From Thalassovita mangrovi (GTDB lineage: Bacteria > Pseudomonadota > Alphaproteobacteria > Rhodobacterales > Rhodobacteraceae), in contig NZ_WWEN01000003.1 in assembly GCF_009857745.1 (NCBI RefSeq), positions 310,001 to 374,000 on the forward strand: a stretch of DNA of 64,000 bases, written 5' to 3'. The position numbers and the translations under genes were made by a program. Below are positions 28,060-36,865 of the stretch, one piece after another. The notes beneath the pieces were generated by a model that saw only the letters and a list, made by a program, of their open reading frames with translations, was not told where the DNA came from and made no database searches. Numbering within the stretch: the first letter of the stretch is position 1; the number at the start of each line of letters is the position of its first letter.

Positions 28060-28377
28060 CTTGGGGCCTGTGTCATCGGGGATGCGGCCGGGGTGTTCCG
28101 GCCGTGGCCCGGCCGGAGGTAGCGCGCCACGGCGGTCGTTCACCGGCCGCGACTCGGTCCCGGGTGAGTCGCTGAGCAAAATGTAAAAAGACATTGATCA
28201 TGCACATTTTCTGAGCAGATTGCCGCATTGCAGCATGAGCTGACACCCGCCAGAAAATATCCCTATAGCTAAATCAAATATCTATAGCCAAAATTAATAA
28301 TGCAGACGTGTTTTAAATTGGTCATTCTTTCCGCCGTTTCGTAAAAGCCATCTGACCCTTACAACCGGGAGGAACCC
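28060..28377. other. intergenic region between the CodA-like gene and the TRAP operon
   Basis: The first half is GC-rich with a seven-pair hairpin at 28085-28104 but no T-run. The second half is AT-rich and holds a tandem repeat at 28255-28294. No gene is visible. Confidence 0.6.
28255..28294 (+). promoter_or_regulatory. tandem direct repeat upstream of the TRAP operon
   Basis: Two imperfect copies of AAATAT(CC)CTATAGCYAAA lie at 28255-28274 and 28276-28294, about 85 to 120 bp before the dctP-type gene. They may be promoter elements or repeated operator sites; no regulator is assigned. Confidence 0.45.
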
Positions 28378-29397
28378 ATGAAACGTTTCCTGAAGACATC
28401 CTTTGCGGCGCTTGCCGTACTGGGCGCAGCCAGCGCCGCCCACGCGCAGGAAGTGACGCTCAGCGTTCATCACTTCATGTCGCAGAAAGCCCCGCTGCAC
28501 GCGAAATTCCTCGTGCCGCTGGCCGAAAACATCGCCAAGGCCAGCGACGGCCGCATCAAGCTTGAACTGTTCGACAGCATGTCGCTGGGCGGCCGTCCGG
28601 GCGACCTGTACGACCAGGCCGTCGACGGCGCCGTCGATATCGCCCTGACCCTGCCGGGCTATACCTCGGGCCGCTTCAACCAGTCCGAAGTGTTCGAACT
28701 GCCCTTCATGATGCAGGATCCGGTGGCCACCTCGAAAGCCTTCTATGATCTGGTCGAAAGCGACCTGCAGGACGGCGAATTCGAAGAAGCCAAGATCCTC
28801 ACCGGTTGGGTTCACGGCCCCGGCGTGATCCACTCCGAAGAACCGATCACCAAGCTGGAAGACCTGGCCGGCAAGGAAATGCGCGGCCCGACCCGCCTGG
28901 TCACCGACCTGCTGGGCGAACTGGGCGCGACCCCGGTTGGCATGCCGCTGCCGAAGATCCCGGAAAACCTGTCCAAGGGCGTGATCAGCGGCGCCGTGGT
29001 GCCGTGGGAAGTGACCCCGTCGATCCGTCTGGCCGAGCTGGTTCACAACCATACCGAGCTTGGTGGCGACAAGGCGCTTTACACCGCGACCTTCGTTCTG
29101 GCGATGAACTGGGACGTCTATGAATCGATGCCCGAAGACCTGCGCGCTATCCTGGACGAACAGACCGGCAAGGCGCTGGCGGAATTCGCCGGTAACGTGA
29201 TGGTCGAAGCCGATGCATTCGGCCGGTCCAAGGCGGAAGGCAACAACATCATCCAGCTGGACGAAGCCGAAGTGGCCCGCTGGATCGACGCGGCGAAGCC
29301 GGTCTATGACCGCTGGATCGAACGCGCCAACGGCGAAGGCTTCGACGGCGCCGCCGCCATCGAAAAAGCCAAAGCGCTGATCGCGGAAAACCAGTAA
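28378..29397 (+). CDS. TRAP transporter solute-binding protein, DctP type
   Basis: A 339-residue periplasmic protein with a Sec signal ending near residue 23 (SAAHAQEV). The mature part (LSVHHFMSQKAPLHAKF) and the MRGPTRLVTD arginine region, where family members bind the carboxylate of their ligand, fit DctP. The substrate is probably a carboxylate, by family. AGGAGG-like sequence (GGGAGGAA) precedes the ATG. Confidence 0.92.
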   Translation: MKRFLKTSFAALAVLGAASAAHAQEVTLSVHHFMSQKAPLHAKFLVPLAENIAKASDGRIKLELFDSMSLGGRPGDLYDQAVDGAVDIALTLPGYTSGRFNQSEVFELPFMMQDPVATSKAFYDLVESDLQDGEFEEAKILTGWVHGPGVIHSEEPITKLEDLAGKEMRGPTRLVTDLLGELGATPVGMPLPKIPENLSKGVISGAVVPWEVTPSIRLAELVHNHTELGGDKALYTATFVLAMNWDVYESMPEDLRAILDEQTGKALAEFAGNVMVEADAFGRSKAEGNNIIQLDEAEVARWIDAAKPVYDRWIERANGEGFDGAAAIEKAKALIAENQ

Positions 29398-29464
29398 TCC
29401 GCTCACCCTACGCAGGTCCGGCCCGCCACAGCGGGTCGGACCACCCCCTTTGCTGGATGATTTC

Positions 29465-30100
29465 ATGACAATCTACGAACGTACCGAAAGGGCGATCACG
29501 CGCTTTGCGGCCGGTTTGGCCCTGCTGGGCGGATTGGGGCTGATCTTCGCCACTCTCGTCACCTGCCTGAGCATCATTCTGAAACTGGTCCGGCGCGTGC
29601 TGGACGGGATGTTCGGTTCCGGCCCCATCGGCGACGCCCTGCCCTGGCTGCACGCCATCCTCGGCGAGGAAGAGCTTGTCACCTATGGCGTCGGCTTCGC
29701 CCTGTTCGCGGCGCTGCCCTGGGTGATGATCCGGTCCGGCCATATCCGGATCGACCTGTTCGAACCGGTTTTCGGCCGCCGCCTGAACCGGTTCCTGAAC
29801 CTGATCGCGGATATCGCGCTGGCGGCGATCGCCTATCTGATCCTGACCCGGCAATGGTTCCTGATCATCAAGAAGGCCCGTGGGTCGAAAGAACCCTTCG
29901 GCAACCTTCTGCTGCAGGGCGATTTCGCCCAGGCCGCCGACCGGATCAGCACCAACCAGGAATCGCAAATCCTCGGCCTGCCGCTCTGGCCCACCTATAT
30001 CGTGGCCGAAATCTGCGTCGCCGCCTTCCTCATCGTCGCTTGCTTCTGCGTCTGGCGCAGCGCCCGCGACCTGTTCAAAAATCCTCAGGCGGGGCAGTGA
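29465..30100 (+). CDS. TRAP transporter small permease, DctQ type
   Basis: A 211-residue membrane protein with four predicted segments. ATG at 29465 was chosen over TTG at 29450. The first periplasmic or cytoplasmic loop is longer than usual (about residues 40-70). It lies four bases before the large permease. Confidence 0.88.
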   Translation: MTIYERTERAITRFAAGLALLGGLGLIFATLVTCLSIILKLVRRVLDGMFGSGPIGDALPWLHAILGEEELVTYGVGFALFAALPWVMIRSGHIRIDLFEPVFGRRLNRFLNLIADIALAAIAYLILTRQWFLIIKKARGSKEPFGNLLLQGDFAQAADRISTNQESQILGLPLWPTYIVAEICVAAFLIVACFCVWRSARDLFKNPQAGQ

Positions 30101-30103
30101 TCC

Positions 30104-31453
30104 ATGTTCGAATTCCTGACATCCACTTTCACTGATTTCCAGCTGGGCCTGCTCAGCTTCCCGGTTCTGCTGCTGCTGATCGCGCTGCGCGTACCACTGG
30201 CCGCCGCGATGTTCATCGTCGGCCTGGTCGGTACCTACCTGGTCGCCGGCAACATGCGGATGATGGACAGCCAGCTGAAGACCTTCACCTACGGCACGCT
30301 GACCAACTATTCGCTGTCGATCATCCCGCTATTCCTGCTGATGAGCGAATTCGCCACCCGCGGCGGCATGTCCACATCGCTGTTCAAGGCCGCCGAAGCC
30401 TGGCTGGGTCACCGCCGCGGCGGGCTGGCCATGGCGGCGATCGGCGCCTCGGCCGGGTTCGGCGCGGTCTGCGGTTCGTCGCTGGCCACCGCGTCCTCGA
30501 TGGGCCGGGTGGCTTTGCCGGAACTGGACCGCGCGGGCTATAGCGGGGCGCTGTCCACCGGCGCGCTGGCCGCGGGCGGCACACTGGGCATCCTGATCCC
30601 GCCCTCGGTGGTTCTGGTCGTCTATGCGATCCTGGCCGAGGAAAACATCGAGAAGCTGTTCACCGCGGCCTTCATCCCGGGCATCCTGGCCATGCTGGGC
30701 TACATGGTCACCGTGTCGATCTATACCCGCATGGTGCCGGGGTCGGGCAACGCGCTGCCGCGGATGCCCTATCGCGACCGCTTCCAGGCGCTGTTCCAGG
30801 TCTGGCCCGTCATGCTGATCTTCGCGCTGGTGATCGGCGGCATCTATACCGGTGCGTTTTCGCCCACCGCCGCCGCCGCCGTTGGCGTAGCCGGCACCGC
30901 TGTCGTGGCCTGGTCCAAGCGCAGCCTGAACCTTGAGGTGATCAAGGAAGCCCTGCTGAACACCGCGCAGTCCTCGGCGATGATTTTCTTCATCATCCTG
31001 GCGGCGGGCGTGTTCAATTCCTTCCTGTCCTCGGCGCAGTTGCCGCAGACGCTGGCCGCCTATTTCCTCGAGGCCGACGTCAGCCCGTGGACGATCCTGA
31101 TCGGGATGCTGCTGCTGTACCTGATCCTGGGAACGGTGATGGATTCTCTGGCGATGATCTTCCTGACCGTGCCGATCTTCATTCCGATCGTGACGCAGCT
31201 GGATTTCGGTATCCCGCAGGCGGAAATCGGCATCTGGTTCGGCATCCTGGTGCTGATGTCGGCGGAAATCGGTCTGATCACCCCGCCGGTCGGCATGAAC
31301 CTGTTCGTCATCAACGCGATGTCCAAGGGTGTCAGCATCGGTCACACCTATCGCGGGGCAATGCCCTTCGTGGCCTCGGACATCATCCGGATCGGGATCC
31401 TGGTGCTCTTCCCGTCGATCACGATGTGGCTGGTGCGGCTGTTCTACGGCTGA
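30104..31453 (+). CDS. TRAP transporter large permease, DctM type
   Basis: A 449-residue DctM protein with about twelve membrane segments; the CGSSLATASSMGRVALPEL and LAAGGTLGILIPPS helices, and a later LITPPVGMNLFV, are characteristic substrate and sodium-site elements. A strong terminator follows at 31502. Confidence 0.93.
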   Translation: MFEFLTSTFTDFQLGLLSFPVLLLLIALRVPLAAAMFIVGLVGTYLVAGNMRMMDSQLKTFTYGTLTNYSLSIIPLFLLMSEFATRGGMSTSLFKAAEAWLGHRRGGLAMAAIGASAGFGAVCGSSLATASSMGRVALPELDRAGYSGALSTGALAAGGTLGILIPPSVVLVVYAILAEENIEKLFTAAFIPGILAMLGYMVTVSIYTRMVPGSGNALPRMPYRDRFQALFQVWPVMLIFALVIGGIYTGAFSPTAAAAVGVAGTAVVAWSKRSLNLEVIKEALLNTAQSSAMIFFIILAAGVFNSFLSSAQLPQTLAAYFLEADVSPWTILIGMLLLYLILGTVMDSLAMIFLTVPIFIPIVTQLDFGIPQAEIGIWFGILVLMSAEIGLITPPVGMNLFVINAMSKGVSIGHTYRGAMPFVASDIIRIGILVLFPSITMWLVRLFYG

Positions 31454-31501
31454 TCGCGCAATCGCGGCTTGACGGCAGCCGCCGTCGCGGATTTCAATCT
31501 G

Positions 31502-31536
31502 AAACGGCCCGGCCCATCGCCGGGCCGTTTTTATTT
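31502..31536 (+). terminator. rho-independent terminator after the TRAP operon
   Basis: A perfect twelve-pair stem (31502-31513 with 31519-31530) has a five-base loop and a TTTTTATTTAT tail. Confidence 0.93.
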
Positions 31537-31560
31537 ATTCGCAAGACGGGACGCATCGCA

Positions 31561-32727
31561 TTGGCCGCGACCTTGAATTCCGCCCTCGACCTGCTTGACG
31601 ATCTGGTCCGCTTTCCCGGCCTGCCGGGGCAGTCCAACCTGGACATCGCGGGTTATGTCCAGGCCTATCTCAAGGATCACGGCGTCTATTCCGAACTCAT
31701 CTTCGACGACAGTGGCGAACGGGCCAACCTGCTGGCCACCATCGGCCCGGCGGTGGATGGCGGTATCGCCCTGTCGGGACATATGGACGTGGTGCCGGTC
31801 GACGGGCAGGCCTGGACACGGCCCGCGTTCGAACTGACCCGCGAGGCGGGCCGCGTCTATGGCCGCGGGGCGGTCGATATGAAGGGGTTCCTGGCCTGCG
31901 CCCTTGCCGTGGTTCCAGACCTCGTCACAGCGCCGCTGAAGCGGCCAGTGCACCTGGCCTTCACCTATGACGAGGAACCCGGGTCGATCGGCGCGCCGGG
32001 GCTGGCGCGGCATTTCGTGGCGACCGGGATGAAACCGGCGGCGGTGATCGTGGGCGAACCGACGGAAATGAAGGTGGTCGCGGGCCACAAGGGCGGGTTC
32101 GAGCGCTGCACCCGCTTCACCGGCGTCGCGGGCCATTCCTCGGACCCTGCGCGCGGTGTCAGCGCTATTCATTACGCCGCCCGCTTCATCACCTTCCTCG
32201 AAGGGCTGGGGCAGGAATTTGCCGCCAACCCGCTGCCCGACAGCCCGTTCCATCCGCCCTATAATACGGTCAACGTGGGCACCATCGGCGGCGGTGCCGG
32301 GCGCAGCATCATCGCCGAGGATTGCACGCTGGACTGGGAACTGCGCGTCACCCCGCCCGATGACGGGATCGCGGCAATGCGGCGGATCGAGGCGTTCCTG
32401 AACGATCTGGAAGCGCAAATGCAGGCCGCCTTCCCGCAGGCGTCGATCGTGACCGAACAGGTTTCGAATTACCCGGGGCTGCGCTTCGATCCGGGTTCTT
32501 CGGCGCTGGACGTGGTGCGGCAGCTGAGCGGCGAAAACGGCTTCACCGCCGCGCCCTTCGGCACCGATGCGGGCTGTTTCGACCGCGAGGGCCTGCCCAG
32601 CGTGGTATTCGGCCCCGGCAGTATCGAGCAGGCGCATATCCCCGATGAATACATCGAGACGGCGCAGATCGAGGCCTGCCTGGCCTTCCTCGGCGCGCTG
32701 TGCGACCGGCAATGCCGGGATTTGTGA
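31561..32727 (+). CDS. M20 family deacylase, ArgE-like (second copy)
   Basis: A 388-residue paralogue of the enzyme at 19871. Metal and active-site residues are His74 and Asp76 (SGHMDVVPV), Asp106 (GAVDMKGFLAC) and the YDEEPGSIG acidic group. Start is TTG at 31561, since no ATG or GTG gives a family-length N terminus. The start lies just 25 bases after the TRAP terminator, so the promoter must overlap the terminator region or expression depends on readthrough. It probably releases amino acids from an acylated TRAP substrate. Confidence 0.85.
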   Translation: MAATLNSALDLLDDLVRFPGLPGQSNLDIAGYVQAYLKDHGVYSELIFDDSGERANLLATIGPAVDGGIALSGHMDVVPVDGQAWTRPAFELTREAGRVYGRGAVDMKGFLACALAVVPDLVTAPLKRPVHLAFTYDEEPGSIGAPGLARHFVATGMKPAAVIVGEPTEMKVVAGHKGGFERCTRFTGVAGHSSDPARGVSAIHYAARFITFLEGLGQEFAANPLPDSPFHPPYNTVNVGTIGGGAGRSIIAEDCTLDWELRVTPPDDGIAAMRRIEAFLNDLEAQMQAAFPQASIVTEQVSNYPGLRFDPGSSALDVVRQLSGENGFTAAPFGTDAGCFDREGLPSVVFGPGSIEQAHIPDEYIETAQIEACLAFLGALCDRQCRDL

Positions 32728-32911
32728 CCGCGCTTCTATCACAAAGCTCATAGAAATCCGGCGCAGACCCATCGCCCCCTTGCTCCGTGGGCGCAAAGCG
32801 GCCGGGCGCCAAGTGATGGGTGACACCGGTGCTTGCGGGCCCTGCGCAAACGATCCGAACGGCCGATATTCAAGCCGATCGCGTGGCAGTGTGGCACCAT
32901 CCGGCCGGGGC

Positions 32912-32940
32912 AAAACCCGGGGGCTTCAATTCCGGGTTTT
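32912..32940 (+). terminator. possible terminator for the second ArgE-like gene
   Basis: AAAACCCGG (32912-32920) pairs with CCGGGTTTT (32932-32940) around an eleven-base loop. The four T's belong to the stem, and the hairpin lies 185 bases after the stop, so support is moderate. Confidence 0.45.
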
Positions 32941-33031
32941 CATGATTCGAAAAGTGATGTTTGTAGACACAGGCAATAACATTTCGATTCTATTTTCTAT
33001 GCCTGATTGTTTTTTAAATACAAAAATCGTC

Positions 33032-33055
33032 TTAAGATAGTTAATTGGATTTAAC
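33032..33055. promoter_or_regulatory. three TTAA elements, CtrA-like site candidate upstream of flp
   Basis: TTAA occurs at 33032, 33041 and 33051 (the last TTAAC). Spacings are five and six bases, close to but not equal to the CtrA consensus of two TTAA half-sites seven bases apart. A link to CtrA is inference. Confidence 0.3.
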
Positions 33056-33164
33056 GTCTATTCTACAATAAATTTGATTAGAATTATTCCAAACTACCAA
33101 AGCGGTATAAAAGCAACTTATGAGTGTTGAAACAGATTGTTTTCGGCGAATTTGGCGTAAAAGT

Positions 33165-33180
33165 GTATTTATTTAAATAC
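33165..33180. promoter_or_regulatory. 16-bp AT palindrome upstream of flp
   Basis: GTATTTA, TT, TAAATAC is a perfect inverted repeat. A related TTTAAATACAA occurs at about 33013-33023. Possible regulator site for the pilin promoter. Confidence 0.4.
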
Positions 33181-33396
33181 AATTACAACATCTTACAGTC
33201 GGGGCTATTCGAAACATTTGTGACGCCCCGGATAGTTTCTTAATCTAAATCAAAGTTCCTTTGTTCATCAGATGTATACCTGTTCCTAGTAACCCGTACT
33301 AATCGCCTTAATCCCTCGTATTAGAACGGACGGTAAATCAAGGTTTTTAAAGTGTGAAACGCGCTCGCAGCGCTTGGAAAATTGGAGTTGAATGAG

Positions 33397-33615
33397 ATGA
33401 ATTTCGTGACGCTTTATATCGCAGACGTTATCCGCCGCCTTCGTGCCGACGACGACGGTCTGGCGCTCACCGAATACCTGGTCGTTCTCGGCCTGCTGAT
33501 CGGTGGCGTGATCGCCGCGGTTATCCTTTTCGGCGATAACCTGTCGGCTGCGTGGACAGCATGGGCCGGATGGCTGGATGACCAGTTGGGCACACCCCCG
33601 GCCGTCGTCGAATAA
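33397..33615 (+). CDS. flp: Flp-type type IVb pilin
   Basis: A 72-residue prepilin. The leader ends at the glycine of DDDG, cleavage would leave a mature protein starting LALTEY, and the Glu-Tyr pair is the Flp hallmark. One hydrophobic helix (VVLGLLIGGVIAAVILF) follows. The prepilin peptidase at 45368 would process it. ATG at 33397 has GGAG at 33384-33387. An out-of-frame ATG at 33392 overlaps the leader region. Flp subunits form the adhesive Tad pilus. Confidence 0.92.
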   Translation: MNFVTLYIADVIRRLRADDDGLALTEYLVVLGLLIGGVIAAVILFGDNLSAAWTAWAGWLDDQLGTPPAVVE

Positions 33616-33647
33616 ATCGCCGGATTCACAACAGAATCTGCCTATCA

Positions 33648-33680
33648 CCAGGGGCATTTATATTAGAAATTTGCCCCTGG
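33648..33680 (+). terminator. hairpin downstream of flp
   Basis: CCAGGGGCA at 33648-33656 pairs perfectly with TGCCCCTGG at 33672-33680 around a 15-base loop. No T-run follows. It may stabilise the abundant pilin mRNA or attenuate transcription into cpaB. From here to the cpaB start at 33873 no gene is seen. Confidence 0.5.
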
Positions 33681-33872
33681 CGATGTGGCTGCAACGGAGT
33701 TGCCAAGACTCTCGTAACTGGTCCCGGCGGTGCCGCATGAAGCGATCTGTTCGACAGCTCGGTCATGTCGGACCCAATGCAAACAGGCATTCGAATCTAC
33801 CTTCCACGCATTCCTGAACCTCCGGTTTCCGAAGCAGGAAAGTGTCCCAAGGTTCGATAATAGGAAAAGTAT

Positions 33873-35075
33873 ATGCGGCTTTCTGTAGTTATCAGCTTCA
33901 TCCTGGCCCTGATCCTGGCCGGCCTTGCCGTTGTCGCTGCACGCAACTGGTTGGCGCTGGAAAGGCAGCAAATCACCGCCTCGGCCCCTGCCGTTCTGCG
34001 AAAAGACGAAGACAAACCCAAAAACACGATCGTCGTGGCCGCGGAACAGATCAGCTTCGGTGAGCGGCTGATCCCGAACAAGCTGCGCGAAATCGAATGG
34101 GCGGCGCAGGTTTTGCCGCAGGGGTCGTTCGCGACCATCGAAGACCTGGTCGTCGACGACAGCGAAGAAAACGCGCGTTTCGCGCTGACGTCGATGTCCG
34201 TCGGCGAACCGATCCTGTCCAACAAGGTGACCATCCCCGGTCAGCGGGCGAAACTGTCCACCTCGCTGACGCCCGGGATGAAAGCGGTGTCCATCCGGGT
34301 GAACGACGTTCTGGGCGTGGCCGGTTTCGTTTTGCCGGGCGACCGGGTGGATATCCTGCTGACCCGCGGCCAATCCGGCGAAACCTTCGTCGATGTGTTG
34401 CTGCAGGGGGTGAAGGTACTGGCGATCGACCAGATCGCGGACGATCGCAAGGATCAGCCCAGCGTCGTGCGCACCGTCACGTTCGAGGTCAGCACGGAAG
34501 AGGCGCAGAAACTGGTTCTGGCCGGAAATGTCGGAACCCTGTCGCTGGCGCTGCGCAACGTGGCCTCGACCGATGTGGAACAACCGGAACGGCTGACGTT
34601 GAACGATCTGAGCGACGCCGACGTCGCCCAGGCCCTGGCCCGCGAAAACCTGGCCCGCGTGCAGGAAGAGGCCGAAAAGGCGCGGCAAGAGGCCAGCCAG
34701 GCCCGCGAGGAGCTTTTGAAGATGCAGGCGGAAGCCGAAAAAGCGGTCGAGGAAGCGCGTCTGCAGGCCGCAGAAACGCGCGACGAGGCCTCGCAACAGC
34801 GGCTGGATGAGCTGGAAGCGTTGCTGAAAAACATATCCGAAGGAATTTCAACCCGCCTGGAAGGTGTAGAACAGAAGATTGATTCCCAAGAACCTGTTAT
34901 AGTCGAAAAGGAAGTTGTTGTTGAACGCCCTGTCGAAGCGCCGGTTCCGACCGTCGCTGCTCCACCGAAGAAGAGTACGATTGGTGTCATCCGGAACGGC
35001 AATCGGGATGAGTATAAGGTGGAACATTCCGTGGCAGACGCGTTCGCTCAAGGCGGCGCTGAAGCAAGTCAATAA
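33873..35075 (+). CDS. cpaB: Flp pilus assembly protein CpaB/RcpC
   Basis: The 400-residue product has an N-terminal membrane anchor (residues 4-24) and an SAF domain with VVVAAEQISFGERL near residue 50, followed by the RcpC region (MKAVSIRVNDVLGVAGFVLPGDRVDILL). Residues about 250-325 form an Ala/Glu/Arg/Lys-rich coiled coil, then a proline-valine linker. The coiled coil makes the protein longer than ordinary CpaB (about 270-300 residues). CpaB is thought to sit in the periplasm with the secretin. Confidence 0.92.
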   Translation: MRLSVVISFILALILAGLAVVAARNWLALERQQITASAPAVLRKDEDKPKNTIVVAAEQISFGERLIPNKLREIEWAAQVLPQGSFATIEDLVVDDSEENARFALTSMSVGEPILSNKVTIPGQRAKLSTSLTPGMKAVSIRVNDVLGVAGFVLPGDRVDILLTRGQSGETFVDVLLQGVKVLAIDQIADDRKDQPSVVRTVTFEVSTEEAQKLVLAGNVGTLSLALRNVASTDVEQPERLTLNDLSDADVAQALARENLARVQEEAEKARQEASQAREELLKMQAEAEKAVEEARLQAAETRDEASQQRLDELEALLKNISEGISTRLEGVEQKIDSQEPVIVEKEVVVERPVEAPVPTVAAPPKKSTIGVIRNGNRDEYKVEHSVADAFAQGGAEASQ

Positions 35076-35151
35076 GCGATAAGCGTTGCCCGTTTTTAGG
35101 GAGGAGCTGTTGTTGTTGAAGAAGAGCAGGTTTCAGGGGCAGGGAAAAACA

Positions 35152-36582
35152 ATGAATAGACTTATCTACAAATTTCAAAGGTCAGGCGTGTTCGCCGTGC
35201 TGGGGCTGGCATTCGTTCTTGCCGCGGCGCTGGCGGTTCCGGCATCGGCGCAGACGCGGGACATCACCATCGGCGACGGGGTCGTTTCCAAGATCGAAAT
35301 CGCGCCGAGCACGACGCTCACGGTGCGGACCAACAAACCCTATGCGGATATTCTGATCGGCGACACGAGCATCATCGATGCCTTCCCGCTGACCGACAGT
35401 TCTCTCTATATTCAGGCGCGGCAGAACGGCCTGACCAACGTGACGCTCTACGACAGCAACAAGAAGCTGCTGGAGGTCCTGTCGGTTCTTGTCCGCACCG
35501 ATTTTTCGGAACTGGAACGCGCGATTTCCCGCGCGGTGCCCAGCGCGCAGGTCGACGTCCTGAACGTCAACAACCGCATCCGCCTGTCAGGTCAGGTGAA
35601 AAACAACGTGGATGAACGCCGGGTGCTGGAAATCGCGTCGCAGTTTTCCAGCGATCCGATCGTCAACGCGCTGCAGGTCAAAAGCGCCCAGCAGGTCGAA
35701 CTGGATGTCCGTATCCTCGAGGTCGAGCGCAATTCGGGGCGGAACCTGGGCGTCGATCTGACCGGAACGCGGAGCGACGGTTCGCAGGCGTTCACCACCA
35801 ATTACGGACAGAGCGCTATACCGGCCGGGGCGCCCTTCGGTTCTGTCGTGGGTCAGTTGCTTGAAGTGTCGGGCTTTCGGATCGACACTGTGATCAACGC
35901 GCTTGAATCCAAGGGCCTGGCCCGCCGGCTGGCCAATCCGAAACTGGTCACCACCAGCGGGATCGAGGCGAATTTCGTCGTCGGTGGCGAAGTGCCGATC
36001 CCCGAGGCCACGATCAACGAAAACGGCACCGCGATTTCCGGCACCGATTACCGCGAATACGGGGTGCGGCTGAATTTCGTGCCGCAGGTCCTGGACGACG
36101 AGCTGATCAGCCTGCGCATCAGCCCCGAGGTCAGCGATATCGACCCGTCGGTGACGGTGAACGGTCAACCGGCCTTCATTTCGCGCAAGGCCGAAACCAC
36201 CGTATCGCTGCGCAACGGGCAAAGCTTCGCCATCGCCGGCCTGCTTCAGGCCAACAACGCGCGCACCACCGATCAGGTGCCGTGGCTGGGCCAGGTGCCG
36301 ATCCTTGGCGCGCTGTTCAGTTCGCGCGGATTCCAGAAGCGGGAAACCGACCTGGTGATCCTGGTGACGCCGCGGCTGGTGCAGCCGGTCGGCCCGAACA
36401 AGCCGCTGGCCTCGCCGCTGGATGACGCGCGCTCTTCGAACGATGTCGAGCTTTTCCTCCTGGGGATGTTGGAAGTGAACCGCAATTTGCTGCGCCGGTT
36501 CCGCGACGGCACCGGGGTCGCTGGCCCCTACGGCCACATGATTGATCTGGAGTTTGAAGATGGCGTCATCAAGAAAAAGTAA
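35152..36582 (+). CDS. cpaC: Tad secretin CpaC/RcpA
   Basis: A 476-residue outer-membrane secretin with a Sec signal (cleaved near residue 34, PASAQ). The N-terminal BON/STN-like domain begins RDITIGDGVVSKIEI, and the C-terminal beta-barrel secretin domain contains the VPWLGQVPILGALFSS signature. ATG at 35152 was chosen for the signal peptide. The end overlaps the small lipoprotein gene by 23 bases. Confidence 0.94.
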   Translation: MNRLIYKFQRSGVFAVLGLAFVLAAALAVPASAQTRDITIGDGVVSKIEIAPSTTLTVRTNKPYADILIGDTSIIDAFPLTDSSLYIQARQNGLTNVTLYDSNKKLLEVLSVLVRTDFSELERAISRAVPSAQVDVLNVNNRIRLSGQVKNNVDERRVLEIASQFSSDPIVNALQVKSAQQVELDVRILEVERNSGRNLGVDLTGTRSDGSQAFTTNYGQSAIPAGAPFGSVVGQLLEVSGFRIDTVINALESKGLARRLANPKLVTTSGIEANFVVGGEVPIPEATINENGTAISGTDYREYGVRLNFVPQVLDDELISLRISPEVSDIDPSVTVNGQPAFISRKAETTVSLRNGQSFAIAGLLQANNARTTDQVPWLGQVPILGALFSSRGFQKRETDLVILVTPRLVQPVGPNKPLASPLDDARSSNDVELFLLGMLEVNRNLLRRFRDGTGVAGPYGHMIDLEFEDGVIKKK

Positions 36583-36766
36583 GCTGGGGATCGCCGCGCT
36601 TTTCGGGGGCATGATCCTGACCCTGTCCGGTTGCGCCGATTACCTCAGCAACCGCGACACGATTACGGCACGGGCGGGGAACGCCTCGATGGCGAACACG
36701 GCGATCCAGGAAATCCAGCCCTGGCCGCCGGCCGCCTACCGGACCACGGTCGGGTACGGCGGCTGA
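36560..36766 (+). CDS. small Tad-associated lipoprotein
   Basis: The 68-residue product has a lipobox (LTLSGC, Cys26) and a short mature part ending in the Pro-Trp-Pro-Pro motif. It starts inside cpaC and lies in the position where many Tad loci have cpaD, but it is far shorter than CpaD (about 200 residues). From memory, similar small lipoproteins occur next to the secretin in other Rhodobacteraceae. A pilotin-like role is a guess. Confidence 0.75.
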   Translation: MASSRKSKLGIAALFGGMILTLSGCADYLSNRDTITARAGNASMANTAIQEIQPWPPAAYRTTVGYGG

Positions 36767-36865
36767 CCGCCGGCGCCATTATCAGCTCATTGGATGTTGG
36801 TGCGGCTGCGCGCACCTCCGTCCCCGCGTTTGTGTATTTGTTCTTGAACGAGATCGAGTCTCGCA

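Larger units (their letters stand above)
32728..33396. other. long intergenic region before the Tad locus, AT-rich
   Basis: No convincing gene is present. The left third is GC-normal and ends in a possible terminator hairpin at 32912-32940. From about 32940 to 33360 the sequence is strongly AT-rich, with TTAA repeats and palindromes, and probably holds the flp pilin promoter. The low GC could also mark an island edge. Confidence 0.7.

Noticed and set aside
28085-28104. Hairpin as a rho-independent terminator of the second ABC operon
   Set aside because: The stem is sound, but no T-run follows, so it is noted only as structure within the intergenic region.
32728-33396. Possible small genes or a small RNA in the AT-rich stretch before flp
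   Set aside because: Short open frames lack ribosome sites and recognisable sequence; no convincing RNA fold with promoter and terminator was seen.
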